Origin: Streptomyces resistomycificus
GTDB taxonomy: Bacteria; Actinomycetota; Actinomycetes; Streptomycetales; Streptomycetaceae
Reading direction: 5' to 3'
DNA: 64,000 nucleotides
Assembly: GCF_001514265.1 (NCBI RefSeq)
Contig: NZ_KQ948989.1
Span: 558,001 to 622,000, forward strand
Under the pieces are notes generated by a model. The model was not told the DNA's origin, made no database searches, and saw only the letters and a list, made by a program, of their open reading frames with translations. Made by a program: the position numbers and the translations under genes. Numbering within the stretch: the stretch's first letter is position 1; each line of letters starts with the position of its first letter. Shown piece by piece: positions 33,123-41,699 of the stretch.

Positions 33123-36100
33123 GTGATCTCTCCCGCTCTGCAGCAGCTCTTCGACGATCCTCCCCGCGACTTCGGCCCCACCCCACTGTGGTGGTGGTCC
33201 GGCGCGAAAGTCACCCGCGAGCGCCTGGCCTGGCAGCTGCGCCGGTTCGCGGACGGTGGCGTGCACAACCTCGTGGTGATCAATCTGGCGCCCGCCGGCC
33301 CCACCTTCGGCGCGCGGACCGACGATCCGCCCTGGTTCGGCGAGGAGTGGTGGGCCCGCTTCACCGACGCCTGCCGCATCGCCGCGGAACTCGGAACGCG
33401 CCTGTGGTTCTACGACCAGATCGGGTTCTCCGGCGCCAACGTCCAGGGCGGCGTCACCCGCCGCCACCCGCAGGCCGCCGGCCGTGCGCTGCGCCTGCGC
33501 ACGGCGACGGTCGCCGGGGGCACGATCGCGCTGCGCGGCACCGAAAGCCTGCTGGGCGCCTACGACCTGACGGGCCGACGCCTGTCCGCGACCACGACCC
33601 CCGGCCACGGCCCGCACGCCGGCCCCGCCGTGGCCCGGGTCGCGGCCCGCGACGGTACGCGGGCGCAGCTCGTCGTCTCCGTCCCCACGGCGTTCGACTA
33701 TCTCGACCCGGCCGCCGTCGGCCTGCTGATGGACGCCGTCCACCACGAATACGACCGCCGGGTCCCCGAGTACCTCGGCAACGTCCTCGCGGGAAGCTTC
33801 CAGGACGAACTGCCCGGCACGAACTCCTGGAGCCCCCGCCTGCCCGAGGAGTTCCGCACCCGTCGCGGCTACGACCTGCTCGACCACCTGCCGGCCCTCT
33901 TCGGCCCGGCGACCGCCCGCACGGCCGAGATCCGCGCCGACTACTACGCGGTCCGCACCGAACTCACCGAAGAGGCCCTCTTCAGACCGCTGGCCGCCTG
34001 GCACGACGCACGAGGCATGCTCGTCGGCGCCGACCAGAGCCACCCCGCCCGCGCGGGCTTCCCTGCCCAGTCCACGCAGATCTACTCCGACTACTTCCGC
34101 ACCCACCGCTGGTACGGCGCCGCCGGCAGCGACCACCACGGGGACTCCAAGGTCCACTCCTCCATGGCCCACCTCTACGGCCACGAGCGCGTCTGGATCG
34201 AGGCGTTCCACTCCTCCGGCTGGGGCGGCACCCTGGAGGACACCTACGACTGGCTCCTGCCGTTCCTGCGCAGCGGAGCCAACCTGTACAACCCGCACGC
34301 CAGTTACTTCGGCACCGCCGGCGGCTGGTTCGAGTGGGCGCCACCCTCCACCGACTGGCGCCAGCCCTACTGGGCGCAGTACCCGGCGTTCTCCCGGGCC
34401 GTCGCCCGGATCTGCTCGATCATGTCCTGGGGCACCTACAGCGCCGACGTGGCGGTGCTGCACCCCACCGCCACCATGCAGTCCCTCATCCCCCTGGACG
34501 CACCCGTCCGCCACTTCGGAGACGACCGCCTGGGCGAGGGACACGCCGACGTCGACGAGACCCAGCGCCACTACCTGGACCTGTGCGGCACCGACAACTG
34601 GCTGGGGCCGCGGATCGGCGCGCTGGACCGGCACCGCGTGGCGTTCGACGTCATCGACGACGCCTCGGTCCAGCGCGCCGAGGCCGCCGACGGGTCCCTG
34701 CGCCTCGAGGACCTGGCGTACACCACGGTCCTGTTGCCCTCGGCGAGCGTCCTGGAGCAGGAGACGGCCCGCAGACTGACGCAACTCCTCGACGTCGGCG
34801 GCCGGGTGGTGGTCGTGGGCCGCCCCCCGGCCTCGGCGGCCGGACTGGCCGGTGACGACTCGGTCGTCGCTGCGCTGTCGGACCATCCACGACTGGAGCG
34901 GACGAGTGACGCGGCGGCCGGAGCGGCACGGGTGTCCGACGCGGCCGGTCACGCGAGAGGCGACGTGCCTTTGCTCGTCAGGAGGGAGGGCGACCAGGCG
35001 GTGGCCCTGGTGACGGGCGCCTTTCCGGATGCCCGTACTCATCCGCTGCGCGGCAGCCACGAGATCGACCCCGCACGCTACGCCCGTGGTTCGTCCGTCA
35101 CGGTGCGCGCGGCCGTCGCCGAGGCGGAGGTCTGGAATCCGGCGACCGGCGCCCGCCGGCCGGCGCCCGTCAGCGTCCGTGACGGCCTGTCGACCATCGA
35201 GGTCGCCCTGGACGGCGCGCCCGCCGCTCTCGTCGTGTGGCGCGAGGGCGGCCCGCCGGCCCGGACGGTCGCGCCACCGCCGGGGCCGGTGGAGACGGTC
35301 GACGTCTCGGCCGGTTGGGAGGGCCGGCTGGTCCCCACCCTGGACAACACCTGGGGTGATCTGGCGCTGCCCGCGGGCTCGTCCGTCGACGAACCGCAGA
35401 CGTGGACCATGCGGTGGACGGAGGACGAGGACGGGCCCGACGCGAACTGGGAGCGGGCCAGGGCTACGTACGGCAACCGGGTGCGCGTCCTGCCTCCGGT
35501 CCCCTCGGCCCTCGCACCCGACCCGTTGGACGGCGCCTCGGTCGAACGGATCCTGGCGGGAGAACTGCCCCTGGTACCCGCGGACTCGGACTGGGAGGTC
35601 TCGCTGTACTCGTCGAGCCGCGGGATCCCCGATCCGGACGGACTGCTCGGCAACAAGGGACTGGTACCCGAGGAGTTCGTCCGTGTCGCCGTCCCCGGCG
35701 CCGGAGCGGTGGCCCGGGTCCGGGCCGTCCTGGAGACGGACCATCGTGGACCCGCCGAACTGCACGTCGGCGCGGCGGCCACCAAGCGGGTGTGGTGGAA
35801 CGGCGAGAGGCTGGACACGGGCCGTGGCTACCTCGCCTCCGCCCGGGTGGACGTGGGCAGGCCCCGCAACGTGCTCGAATTCGAGCTGTCGGGCGCCCAG
35901 GACCGGCCGCTGCTGATCTCGGGCGCCGCCGGCACCCCACTGGGCAGCTACTTCTGCCTGTCCCGCCCCGGCGGGTTCACCCCGCGTCCGCAGTTCATGT
36001 GCCTGCCCGAGGACGTACGACCGGACGGCGGCGTGACCTACCGCGGGCGCCTGTCGTCGGCGAGCGACGGTGCGGAGGCGGTTCTGGTGGTGGGCGCCGC

Positions 36101-37112
36101 GGCGGGGGTCACCGTGTCGCTCGACGGCGTGGTGGTGGCACGCCAGGAGAAGGTGGAGTACTACGAGTCCGACTGGGGCGCGGTCCCGATGTTCTTCCGC
36201 CACGCGCTCACCCTCGGGAAGGGCGAGCACGTCCTGGAGGTGGTGACCGACAGCGGTCCCGCCCGGGAGGCGGTGTTCGTCGACTGCGTGGTTGGTGTGG
36301 ACGCCTCGGTGACCACGCTGGCCGGCGGCGGCGGCTGGGAGGCGGTGACCGGCCAGTGGCGCGGACGCACCGTCGAACACGAGGGCCGCTGGGGGGAGTT
36401 GCAGCACTGCCACGCCGCGACTCGGTCGCACCCGCTGCCCGACACCGAGTGGCTCACCGGCGCCCCGGTCCTGGGCACCGCCGTACTGCCGCTGCGGTGC
36501 ACCGACGACGTCCACGAGCGGGCCCAGCGCTTCCGGTTCACCGTGCCTCCCGGCACCGTGTCCGTCGACCTGCCGCTGCGGCTGCCCGCCTCGGTGCGGG
36601 TGGGGGACGGCGCGCCGACGCCGCTGGAGACGCAGGCGCTGACGCTGGACCAACCGCTGTGCGCACCGGCGGAGTTCGAGGTCGTCACCGCGCCCACCGC
36701 CGTGCTGCGGGGCGGTTGCGCCTGGCGGGGACCGGTGCGTGTGCGGACCGTTCCGGCGCCGCTGCCGCTGGGCGACTGGTGCGCGCTGGGGCTGGGGGGC
36801 TGGAGTGGCGGGGTGACCTACTCGCGGGTGCTGGAGGTGCCGGCCGGTCCGGACCCGGTGCTCGATCTCGGGCGGGTGCGGGGCAGTGTCGCGGTACTCC
36901 TCGACGGGGAGCGCGTCGGCGAGGCGTTCTGCGCGCCGTACCGCTTCGAACTGGGCGGAGCCGCCGGACGTACCGTGCGGGTGGAGGTGACCGTCCACAA
37001 CACCCTGGCCCCGTATCTCGCCGAGGCGACACCGACCGCCTGGGCCTTCCCGTCGCAGCTGGCGGCGGGGCTGCTGGGCCCGGTGACGCTGCGGATCCCC
37101 GGAACCGGCTGA
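33123..37112 (+). CDS. Giant glycoside hydrolase, GH106-like (alpha-L-rhamnosidase-type)
   Basis: 1329 aa from GTG 33123, preceded by GGAAGGA; the frame also opens at 33078 across the operator. The opening FGPTPLWWWSGAKVTRERL, then HNLVVINLAPAGPTFGARTDDPPWFGEEWW, is the GH106 pattern, whose known members are alpha-L-rhamnosidases. A long N-terminal barrel is followed by beta-rich domains; NIYNPH/NLYNPHASYFGTAG and DWEVSLYSSSRG are visible. No signal peptide is seen, so the substrate may be imported or the export route is non-classical. It is divergent from the MFS and isomerase-like genes and convergent with LacI. The specificity is inferred from family only. Confidence 0.83.
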   Translation: MISPALQQLFDDPPRDFGPTPLWWWSGAKVTRERLAWQLRRFADGGVHNLVVINLAPAGPTFGARTDDPPWFGEEWWARFTDACRIAAELGTRLWFYDQIGFSGANVQGGVTRRHPQAAGRALRLRTATVAGGTIALRGTESLLGAYDLTGRRLSATTTPGHGPHAGPAVARVAARDGTRAQLVVSVPTAFDYLDPAAVGLLMDAVHHEYDRRVPEYLGNVLAGSFQDELPGTNSWSPRLPEEFRTRRGYDLLDHLPALFGPATARTAEIRADYYAVRTELTEEALFRPLAAWHDARGMLVGADQSHPARAGFPAQSTQIYSDYFRTHRWYGAAGSDHHGDSKVHSSMAHLYGHERVWIEAFHSSGWGGTLEDTYDWLLPFLRSGANLYNPHASYFGTAGGWFEWAPPSTDWRQPYWAQYPAFSRAVARICSIMSWGTYSADVAVLHPTATMQSLIPLDAPVRHFGDDRLGEGHADVDETQRHYLDLCGTDNWLGPRIGALDRHRVAFDVIDDASVQRAEAADGSLRLEDLAYTTVLLPSASVLEQETARRLTQLLDVGGRVVVVGRPPASAAGLAGDDSVVAALSDHPRLERTSDAAAGAARVSDAAGHARGDVPLLVRREGDQAVALVTGAFPDARTHPLRGSHEIDPARYARGSSVTVRAAVAEAEVWNPATGARRPAPVSVRDGLSTIEVALDGAPAALVVWREGGPPARTVAPPPGPVETVDVSAGWEGRLVPTLDNTWGDLALPAGSSVDEPQTWTMRWTEDEDGPDANWERARATYGNRVRVLPPVPSALAPDPLDGASVERILAGELPLVPADSDWEVSLYSSSRGIPDPDGLLGNKGLVPEEFVRVAVPGAGAVARVRAVLETDHRGPAELHVGAAATKRVWWNGERLDTGRGYLASARVDVGRPRNVLEFELSGAQDRPLLISGAAGTPLGSYFCLSRPGGFTPRPQFMCLPEDVRPDGGVTYRGRLSSASDGAEAVLVVGAAAGVTVSLDGVVVARQEKVEYYESDWGAVPMFFRHALTLGKGEHVLEVVTDSGPAREAVFVDCVVGVDASVTTLAGGGGWEAVTGQWRGRTVEHEGRWGELQHCHAATRSHPLPDTEWLTGAPVLGTAVLPLRCTDDVHERAQRFRFTVPPGTVSVDLPLRLPASVRVGDGAPTPLETQALTLDQPLCAPAEFEVVTAPTAVLRGGCAWRGPVRVRTVPAPLPLGDWCALGLGGWSGGVTYSRVLEVPAGPDPVLDLGRVRGSVAVLLDGERVGEAFCAPYRFELGGAAGRTVRVEVTVHNTLAPYLAEATPTAWAFPSQLAAGLLGPVTLRIPGTG

Positions 37113-37127
37113 GCGCCGGGAGGAGGC

Positions 37128-38140
37128 TCAGGCAGCGGACGGCGGCCGGGTGGAGTCCCGCACGACGAGGTCGGGAGCGAACACCCGGGTCTCGTGGGCG
37201 TGTTCGGCGCGGGCCTCCACCTCGTCGAGCAGCATCTCGACGGCTGCCCTGCCGAGACCCTCGACCGGCTGCCTGACCGTCGTCAGGGTCGTCCCCACGA
37301 AGCTCGCGATGTCGAGGTCGCCGTATCCGACCACCTGCACCTCCTCGGGAATGCGCACGCCCCGCTCGCTCAGCCCACGGCACAGTCCCGCGGCGAGGAA
37401 GTCGTTGGTGCAGAAGATCCCGTCGGGCAGTTCGTCGAGGCGGCGGGCGATCTCCGTGCCGTAGCCGACCGTCATCTCCTCGGCGACGACCTGCCCCAGC
37501 CGCGCCTCCCGTCGGCTGCGCACGGCCTGCCGGGCGCCCTGGTGCCGGTCGGCGCACTGCCGGATCCCGCGCTCCCCGTTCACGACGAGGATGTCGCGCG
37601 CGCGCCACAGTCCAGGAGGTGCTGTACGGCGATCCGGCCACCGGCGACGTCGTCGACGGAGACGGAGCAGCCGTCCGCGGCCGGTATCGCACGGTCCGCC
37701 AGCACCAGGGGGATGCCGCGTTCGCGCAGCCGCGTCAGCCGGCTGGGATCGGCGCCGAGCGGGACCACCACGGCGCCGACGGCCCGCTGTTCGACCAGCA
37801 TGGTGAAGTAGCCCTGCTCCCGTTCGGGCGCGTCCCCGCTGTCGCACAGCACGAGGGAGTAGCCGTGCTCGTACGCCGCGTCCGCGGCACCGCGCGCGAT
37901 GCGCGAGTAGAACGAGTTGGCGACGTCGGGCAGCACCAGGCCGATCGAGGAGGAGTGGCCGGTCCGCAGGCCGGCGGCTCCGGGATGGGGTACGTAGTCG
38001 AGTGCGGCGACCGCGACACGTACCCGTTCGGCGGTGAGGGCGTTGACCCGCTCGGGCCGGTTCAGCACGTTCGACACCGTGGAGACCGACACCCCGGCGG
38101 CGGCCGCGACGTCCTGGATGCGTGCGGGGCGAACCGCCAT
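37128..38140 (-). pseudogene. LacI family regulator, disrupted by a 2-bp expansion in a GC tract
   Basis: The first 181 codons from ATG 38140 encode a LacI HTH (RIQDVAAAAGVSVSTVSNVL) and half of the sensor domain. They end out of frame in GARATSSS and stop. The other frame continues with DILVVNGERG and finishes the sensor domain (DGIFCTNDFLAAGLCRG, ending RDSTRPPSAA at 37128). The break lies in an alternating CG run at 37595-37605. Removing one CG dinucleotide gives G-A-R-D-I and rejoins the two halves. So the gene was intact one slippage step ago, or the assembly has a 2-base error. It should regulate the surrounding sugar genes. It follows the Gfo/Idh gene on the same strand. Confidence 0.85.
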
Positions 38141-38226
38141 GACGTCCACCCCCCTCGCTGTGGCAGCCGCGCCACCAGGCACGACGTGGTTCCCCTGAGC
38201 GACGGGCAGTTTACCCCCAGGGCGAC

Positions 38227-38240
38227 TGGAACGTTTTTCC
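38227..38240. promoter_or_regulatory. LacI-type operator upstream of the frameshifted LacI gene
   Basis: TGGAACGTTTTTCC contains the same AACGTT core as the sites at 32957 and 33070. It lies 87 bp upstream of the LacI ATG, which fits autoregulation. Confidence 0.55.
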
Positions 38241-38248
38241 CGTCCGGT

Positions 38249-39376
38249 TCACCGCGCTGCCGGCCGACGGGTGGCAGCGCCTGCCCACTCCTCGGCCGGC
38301 GTCAGCGGAACGGGAGCGGGCGGCTGCGCCGAGGTCGTCAGCTCGACGCGCCGGCCCTCGGCGGAGGAGCGCAGGAGGGCGCTCATCGTCTCCAGCACGT
38401 GCAGGGCGAGTTCGCCGCTCGCACGCGGGGAGCGTTGTCCGTCCGCGGCGACGAAGTCGAGCAGGCCGAGGCCTCGGGTGCCGCCGACGTAGCCGGCCGA
38501 CGGCGGAAGCGTGTGCCACCGGGTGGCGCCGAGTTCGAAGAGCCGCACCTCGCCGTCGAAGCCGTTCGGGTCGGGAACGGCGAGCGTGCCCCTCTCGCCG
38601 TGCACCTCGATCGGGGCGGCGGTGGTGGCCACGCCGTCGAAGCTCGTCGTGATCGTCGTCAGGGCCCCGCCCTCGTGCTCGAGCACACCGGAGACATGGG
38701 TGTCGACCTCGACCGGAACGCGCGTGCCCGCGCGCGGACCGGAACCGATGACGCGCTCGGCGCGCAGCCGGCTCGACGCCCCGGTCACGGCACGCACCGG
38801 GCCCAGCAGATGGACCAGGGAGGCGAGGTAGTACGGGCCCATGTCCAGGAGGGGCCCGCCCCCGTTGGTGTAGTAGAAGTCCGGGTTGGGGTGCCAGCGT
38901 TCGTGGCCCGGGGTCACCATCACGGCCGAGGCGGACAGGGGGCGTCCGACGCGCCCGGCCGCCACCGCCGCCCGCGCGGTCTGGATCCCGGTGCCCAGGA
39001 CGGTGTCGGGCGCGCACCCGACCCCGACCCCGGCCTGCGCGGCTGCCTCCAGGACGGCACGCGCGTCGTCGAGTTCGGCGGCCAGCGGCTTCTCCCCGTA
39101 CACGTTCTTGCCGTGACGGATCGCACCGAGGGCGATCTCGGCGTGGGCCGCGGGAACGGTGAGGTTGAGCACCGTGTCCACGTCCGGACTGCTCAGCAAC
39201 TCCTCGACGGCCAGCGCCTCGACGCCGGGCAGACCGGCGGCGAGGGCGGCCGACCTGGAGGCGTCGAGATCGGCGACCGCGGTGACCCGTACGGCCGGGT
39301 GGCCGAGCAGCGTGTCCAGGTACACGCGGGAGATGACGCCGAGGCCTACGACGCCGACGCGGTGCGCGTGGCCCAC
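38249..39376 (-). CDS. Gfo/Idh/MocA family NAD(P)-dependent sugar oxidoreductase
   Basis: 375 aa from GTG 39376, with AAAGGGGC a few bases upstream. The Rossmann motif is VVGLGVISRVYLD, and the NAD-binding GEKPLA (with catalytic Lys) follows. NGGGPLLDMGPYYL is the active-site helix with the conserved Asp and Tyr. DFVAADGQRSPRASGE marks the C-terminal domain. Members oxidise or isomerise sugars or inositols with NAD(P). It overlaps the ThuA gene by 31 bp, so the two are translationally coupled and likely act on the same sugar. The substrate is probably the product of the GH106-like hydrolase. Confidence 0.9.
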   Translation of the reverse strand: MGHAHRVGVVGLGVISRVYLDTLLGHPAVRVTAVADLDASRSAALAAGLPGVEALAVEELLSSPDVDTVLNLTVPAAHAEIALGAIRHGKNVYGEKPLAAELDDARAVLEAAAQAGVGVGCAPDTVLGTGIQTARAAVAAGRVGRPLSASAVMVTPGHERWHPNPDFYYTNGGGPLLDMGPYYLASLVHLLGPVRAVTGASSRLRAERVIGSGPRAGTRVPVEVDTHVSGVLEHEGGALTTITTSFDGVATTAAPIEVHGERGTLAVPDPNGFDGEVRLFELGATRWHTLPPSAGYVGGTRGLGLLDFVAADGQRSPRASGELALHVLETMSALLRSSAEGRRVELTTSAQPPAPVPLTPAEEWAGAATRRPAAR

Positions 39377-40056
39377 AGCATGCCCCTTTCGATGACGGTG
39401 CGGACGGCGGGGTGCTGGAGCACGTCGAGACTGTGGCCCGGGGTCGTCACCACGACGCGTCCGGCACCCCAGTGACGGGTCCAGATCGCCGGCGAGCGGA
39501 CCGGCCGGTGCCATGGATGCCACGGCCGGGTGGGATGGGTGGTGGTGGCCAGCACGTCGACGAGGTCGTCGTGGAGCACCCAGTACTGCTCGGTGTGCAG
39601 CTCGAAGTCCTCGATGCCCGCGGTGACGGGGTGCTCGCGGCCGAGTTCGGTGATGTCGACGGTGTGCGGCAGGAAGTTGTCCTCCGCCTCACCCCGGCGC
39701 TCGCAGGGTTCCTTGCCCGGGTGCGTCGCGAACTGCCCTCCCACCAGGTGGAGATAGTCGGAGGAGGCGCGGAACGAGTCGGCGATGCCTCCGTGCCAGC
39801 CGGTGAAGCCGGTACCGGCCGTGACGGCCGAGCTCAGCCCCGCCAGCTGCTCGGGGGTGATCTCCGACATCGTGACGCACTGGACGACGAGGTCGGTGCC
39901 GGCCATCTCGGCCGCGTCGGCGTATACGTCGGTCGACTCCTCGACCCGGACGGCGTATCCGTTGCCTCGCAGGAAGGGCAGGAACAGCTCCGTGGCCTCG
40001 ACCGGCTGGTGCCCCTCCCAACCGCCTCGCACCACCAGGGCTTTCTTCTGCGTCAT
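39346..40056 (-). CDS. ThuA-domain protein
   Basis: 236 aa. The glutamine-amidotransferase-like ThuA domain spans most of the protein. Visible segments are ALVVRGGWEGHQPVE, DLVVQCVTMSEITPEQL, GFTGWHGGIADSF and HPVTAGIEDFELHTEQYW. ThuA proteins are linked to trehalose/disaccharide utilisation with Gfo/Idh partners. The catalytic Cys of true amidotransferases is not evident. GAAGGAACGAG precedes the ATG. It is the first gene of the ThuA-Gfo/Idh-LacI run, and the 53-bp palindrome lies 105 bp upstream. Confidence 0.88.
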   Translation of the reverse strand: MTQKKALVVRGGWEGHQPVEATELFLPFLRGNGYAVRVEESTDVYADAAEMAGTDLVVQCVTMSEITPEQLAGLSSAVTAGTGFTGWHGGIADSFRASSDYLHLVGGQFATHPGKEPCERRGEAEDNFLPHTVDITELGREHPVTAGIEDFELHTEQYWVLHDDLVDVLATTTHPTRPWHPWHRPVRSPAIWTRHWGAGRVVVTTPGHSLDVLQHPAVRTVIERGMLWATRTASAS

Positions 40057-40160
40057 CTCGTTCCTTCATGGGGCCGTCGCCCCGGAGCGTCACGTTGCGT
40101 CAGCCCCGGCGGTCGGCTCCCGGAGCGGCGCCCTCACTATGCGTCAGTCGCGGGCGCTCG

Positions 40161-40213
40161 CGAAAGGTCTGCCCGGTCACGCGAAACTTTCGCCTGACCG
40201 GGCAGACCTTTCG
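40161..40213. promoter_or_regulatory. 53-bp near-perfect palindrome
   Basis: The sequence is symmetric around 40187 with one mismatched pair (40180/40194), giving 26-bp arms. The outer arms begin CGAAAGGTCTGCCCGGTCA and end TGACCGGGCAGACCTTTCG. The centre GCGAAACTTTCGC is itself a 13-bp palindrome containing CGAA-N-TTCG-like half-sites, as described for Streptomyces sugar repressors. It may be the promoter operator of the ThuA operon, a bidirectional terminator for the methyltransferase gene upstream, or a cruciform. It could serve more than one of these. Confidence 0.7.
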
Positions 40214-40302
40214 ACCCCGACGAGACCGACGGGTTCGCGGTGGCCGCGAAGCTGCTGCTCGACGGGCTCGGCCGGTACATGCCGCCGGTGTCCGCGGCCT
40301 CC

Positions 40303-41172
<870 letters not shown>

Positions 41173-41220
41173 GTTCTCCTCCTGTGCTTGCCTGCTCCGG
41201 GTCCGGGATGACAGCGTGCT

Positions 41221-41243
41221 ACTTCAAGCCGACTTGAGGTCAA
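41221..41243 (-). promoter_or_regulatory. MerR-type promoter/operator
   Basis: On the minus strand TTGACC (a -35 hexamer, 41243-41238) runs directly into the dyad ACTTCAAG...CTTGAGGT (41221-41240, 8 of 10 paired positions). MerR regulators bind such a dyad inside a long -35/-10 spacer. The dyad also resembles the SoxR box consensus. The -10 was not assigned with confidence. Confidence 0.5.
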
Positions 41244-41247
41244 GAGG

Positions 41248-41679
41248 ATGACAGACCTGGACATCGCCGAGGTGGCACACCGCGCCGGGGTTCCGGCCTC
41301 GACACTGCGGTACTACGAGGAGAAGGAGCTGATCGCCTCCACCGGCAGGCGGGGCCTGCGTCGTCAGTACGATCCCGCCGTACTGGAACGCCTGGCGCTG
41401 ATCGCGCTGGGGCGTACCGCCGGGTTCTCCCTCGACGAGATCGCGCGCATGTTCGCGCCCGACGGACAGCCCCGCATCGACCGGCGGCTCCTCAAGACCA
41501 AAGCGGACGAACTGGACGACAGGATCCGTGAACTGGGCGTCCTGCGGGACTCCCTGCGGCACGCCGCCGCCTGTCCCGCGCCGAGCCACATGGAATGCTC
41601 CACCTTCCGCCGACTGCTCAGGGCCGCCACGGCGGGCGTGGTCAAAGCGCCGCGGAAAAGGGCTCCCCGGCCACCGTGA
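41248..41679 (+). CDS. MerR family transcriptional regulator
   Basis: 143 aa. The N-terminal HTH plus wing (DIAEVAHRAGVPASTLRYYE) is clear. A coiled-coil dimerisation helix follows (RRLLKTKADELDDRIRELGV). The C-terminus has C-x7-C (CPAPSHMEC), possibly a metal or thiol site, but lacks the SoxR cysteine cluster. An AGAGG lies next to the ATG, so initiation may be nearly leaderless. It controls the divergent methyltransferase by location. The signal is unknown. Confidence 0.9.
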   Translation: MTDLDIAEVAHRAGVPASTLRYYEEKELIASTGRRGLRRQYDPAVLERLALIALGRTAGFSLDEIARMFAPDGQPRIDRRLLKTKADELDDRIRELGVLRDSLRHAAACPAPSHMECSTFRRLLRAATAGVVKAPRKRAPRPP

Positions 41680-41699
41680 ACCCGCCGTGCGGGCCGCGC

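Noticed and set aside
32847..36998. Minus-strand open frame of 1383 codons under the GH106-like gene
   Set aside because: Antisense shadow with His/Gln/Arg/Gly bias; the plus-strand frame has clear family motifs and an operator-preceded start.
41248..41679. Assignment of the MerR protein as SoxR
   Set aside because: The [2Fe-2S] cysteine pattern of SoxR is missing; only two Cys are present near the C-terminus.
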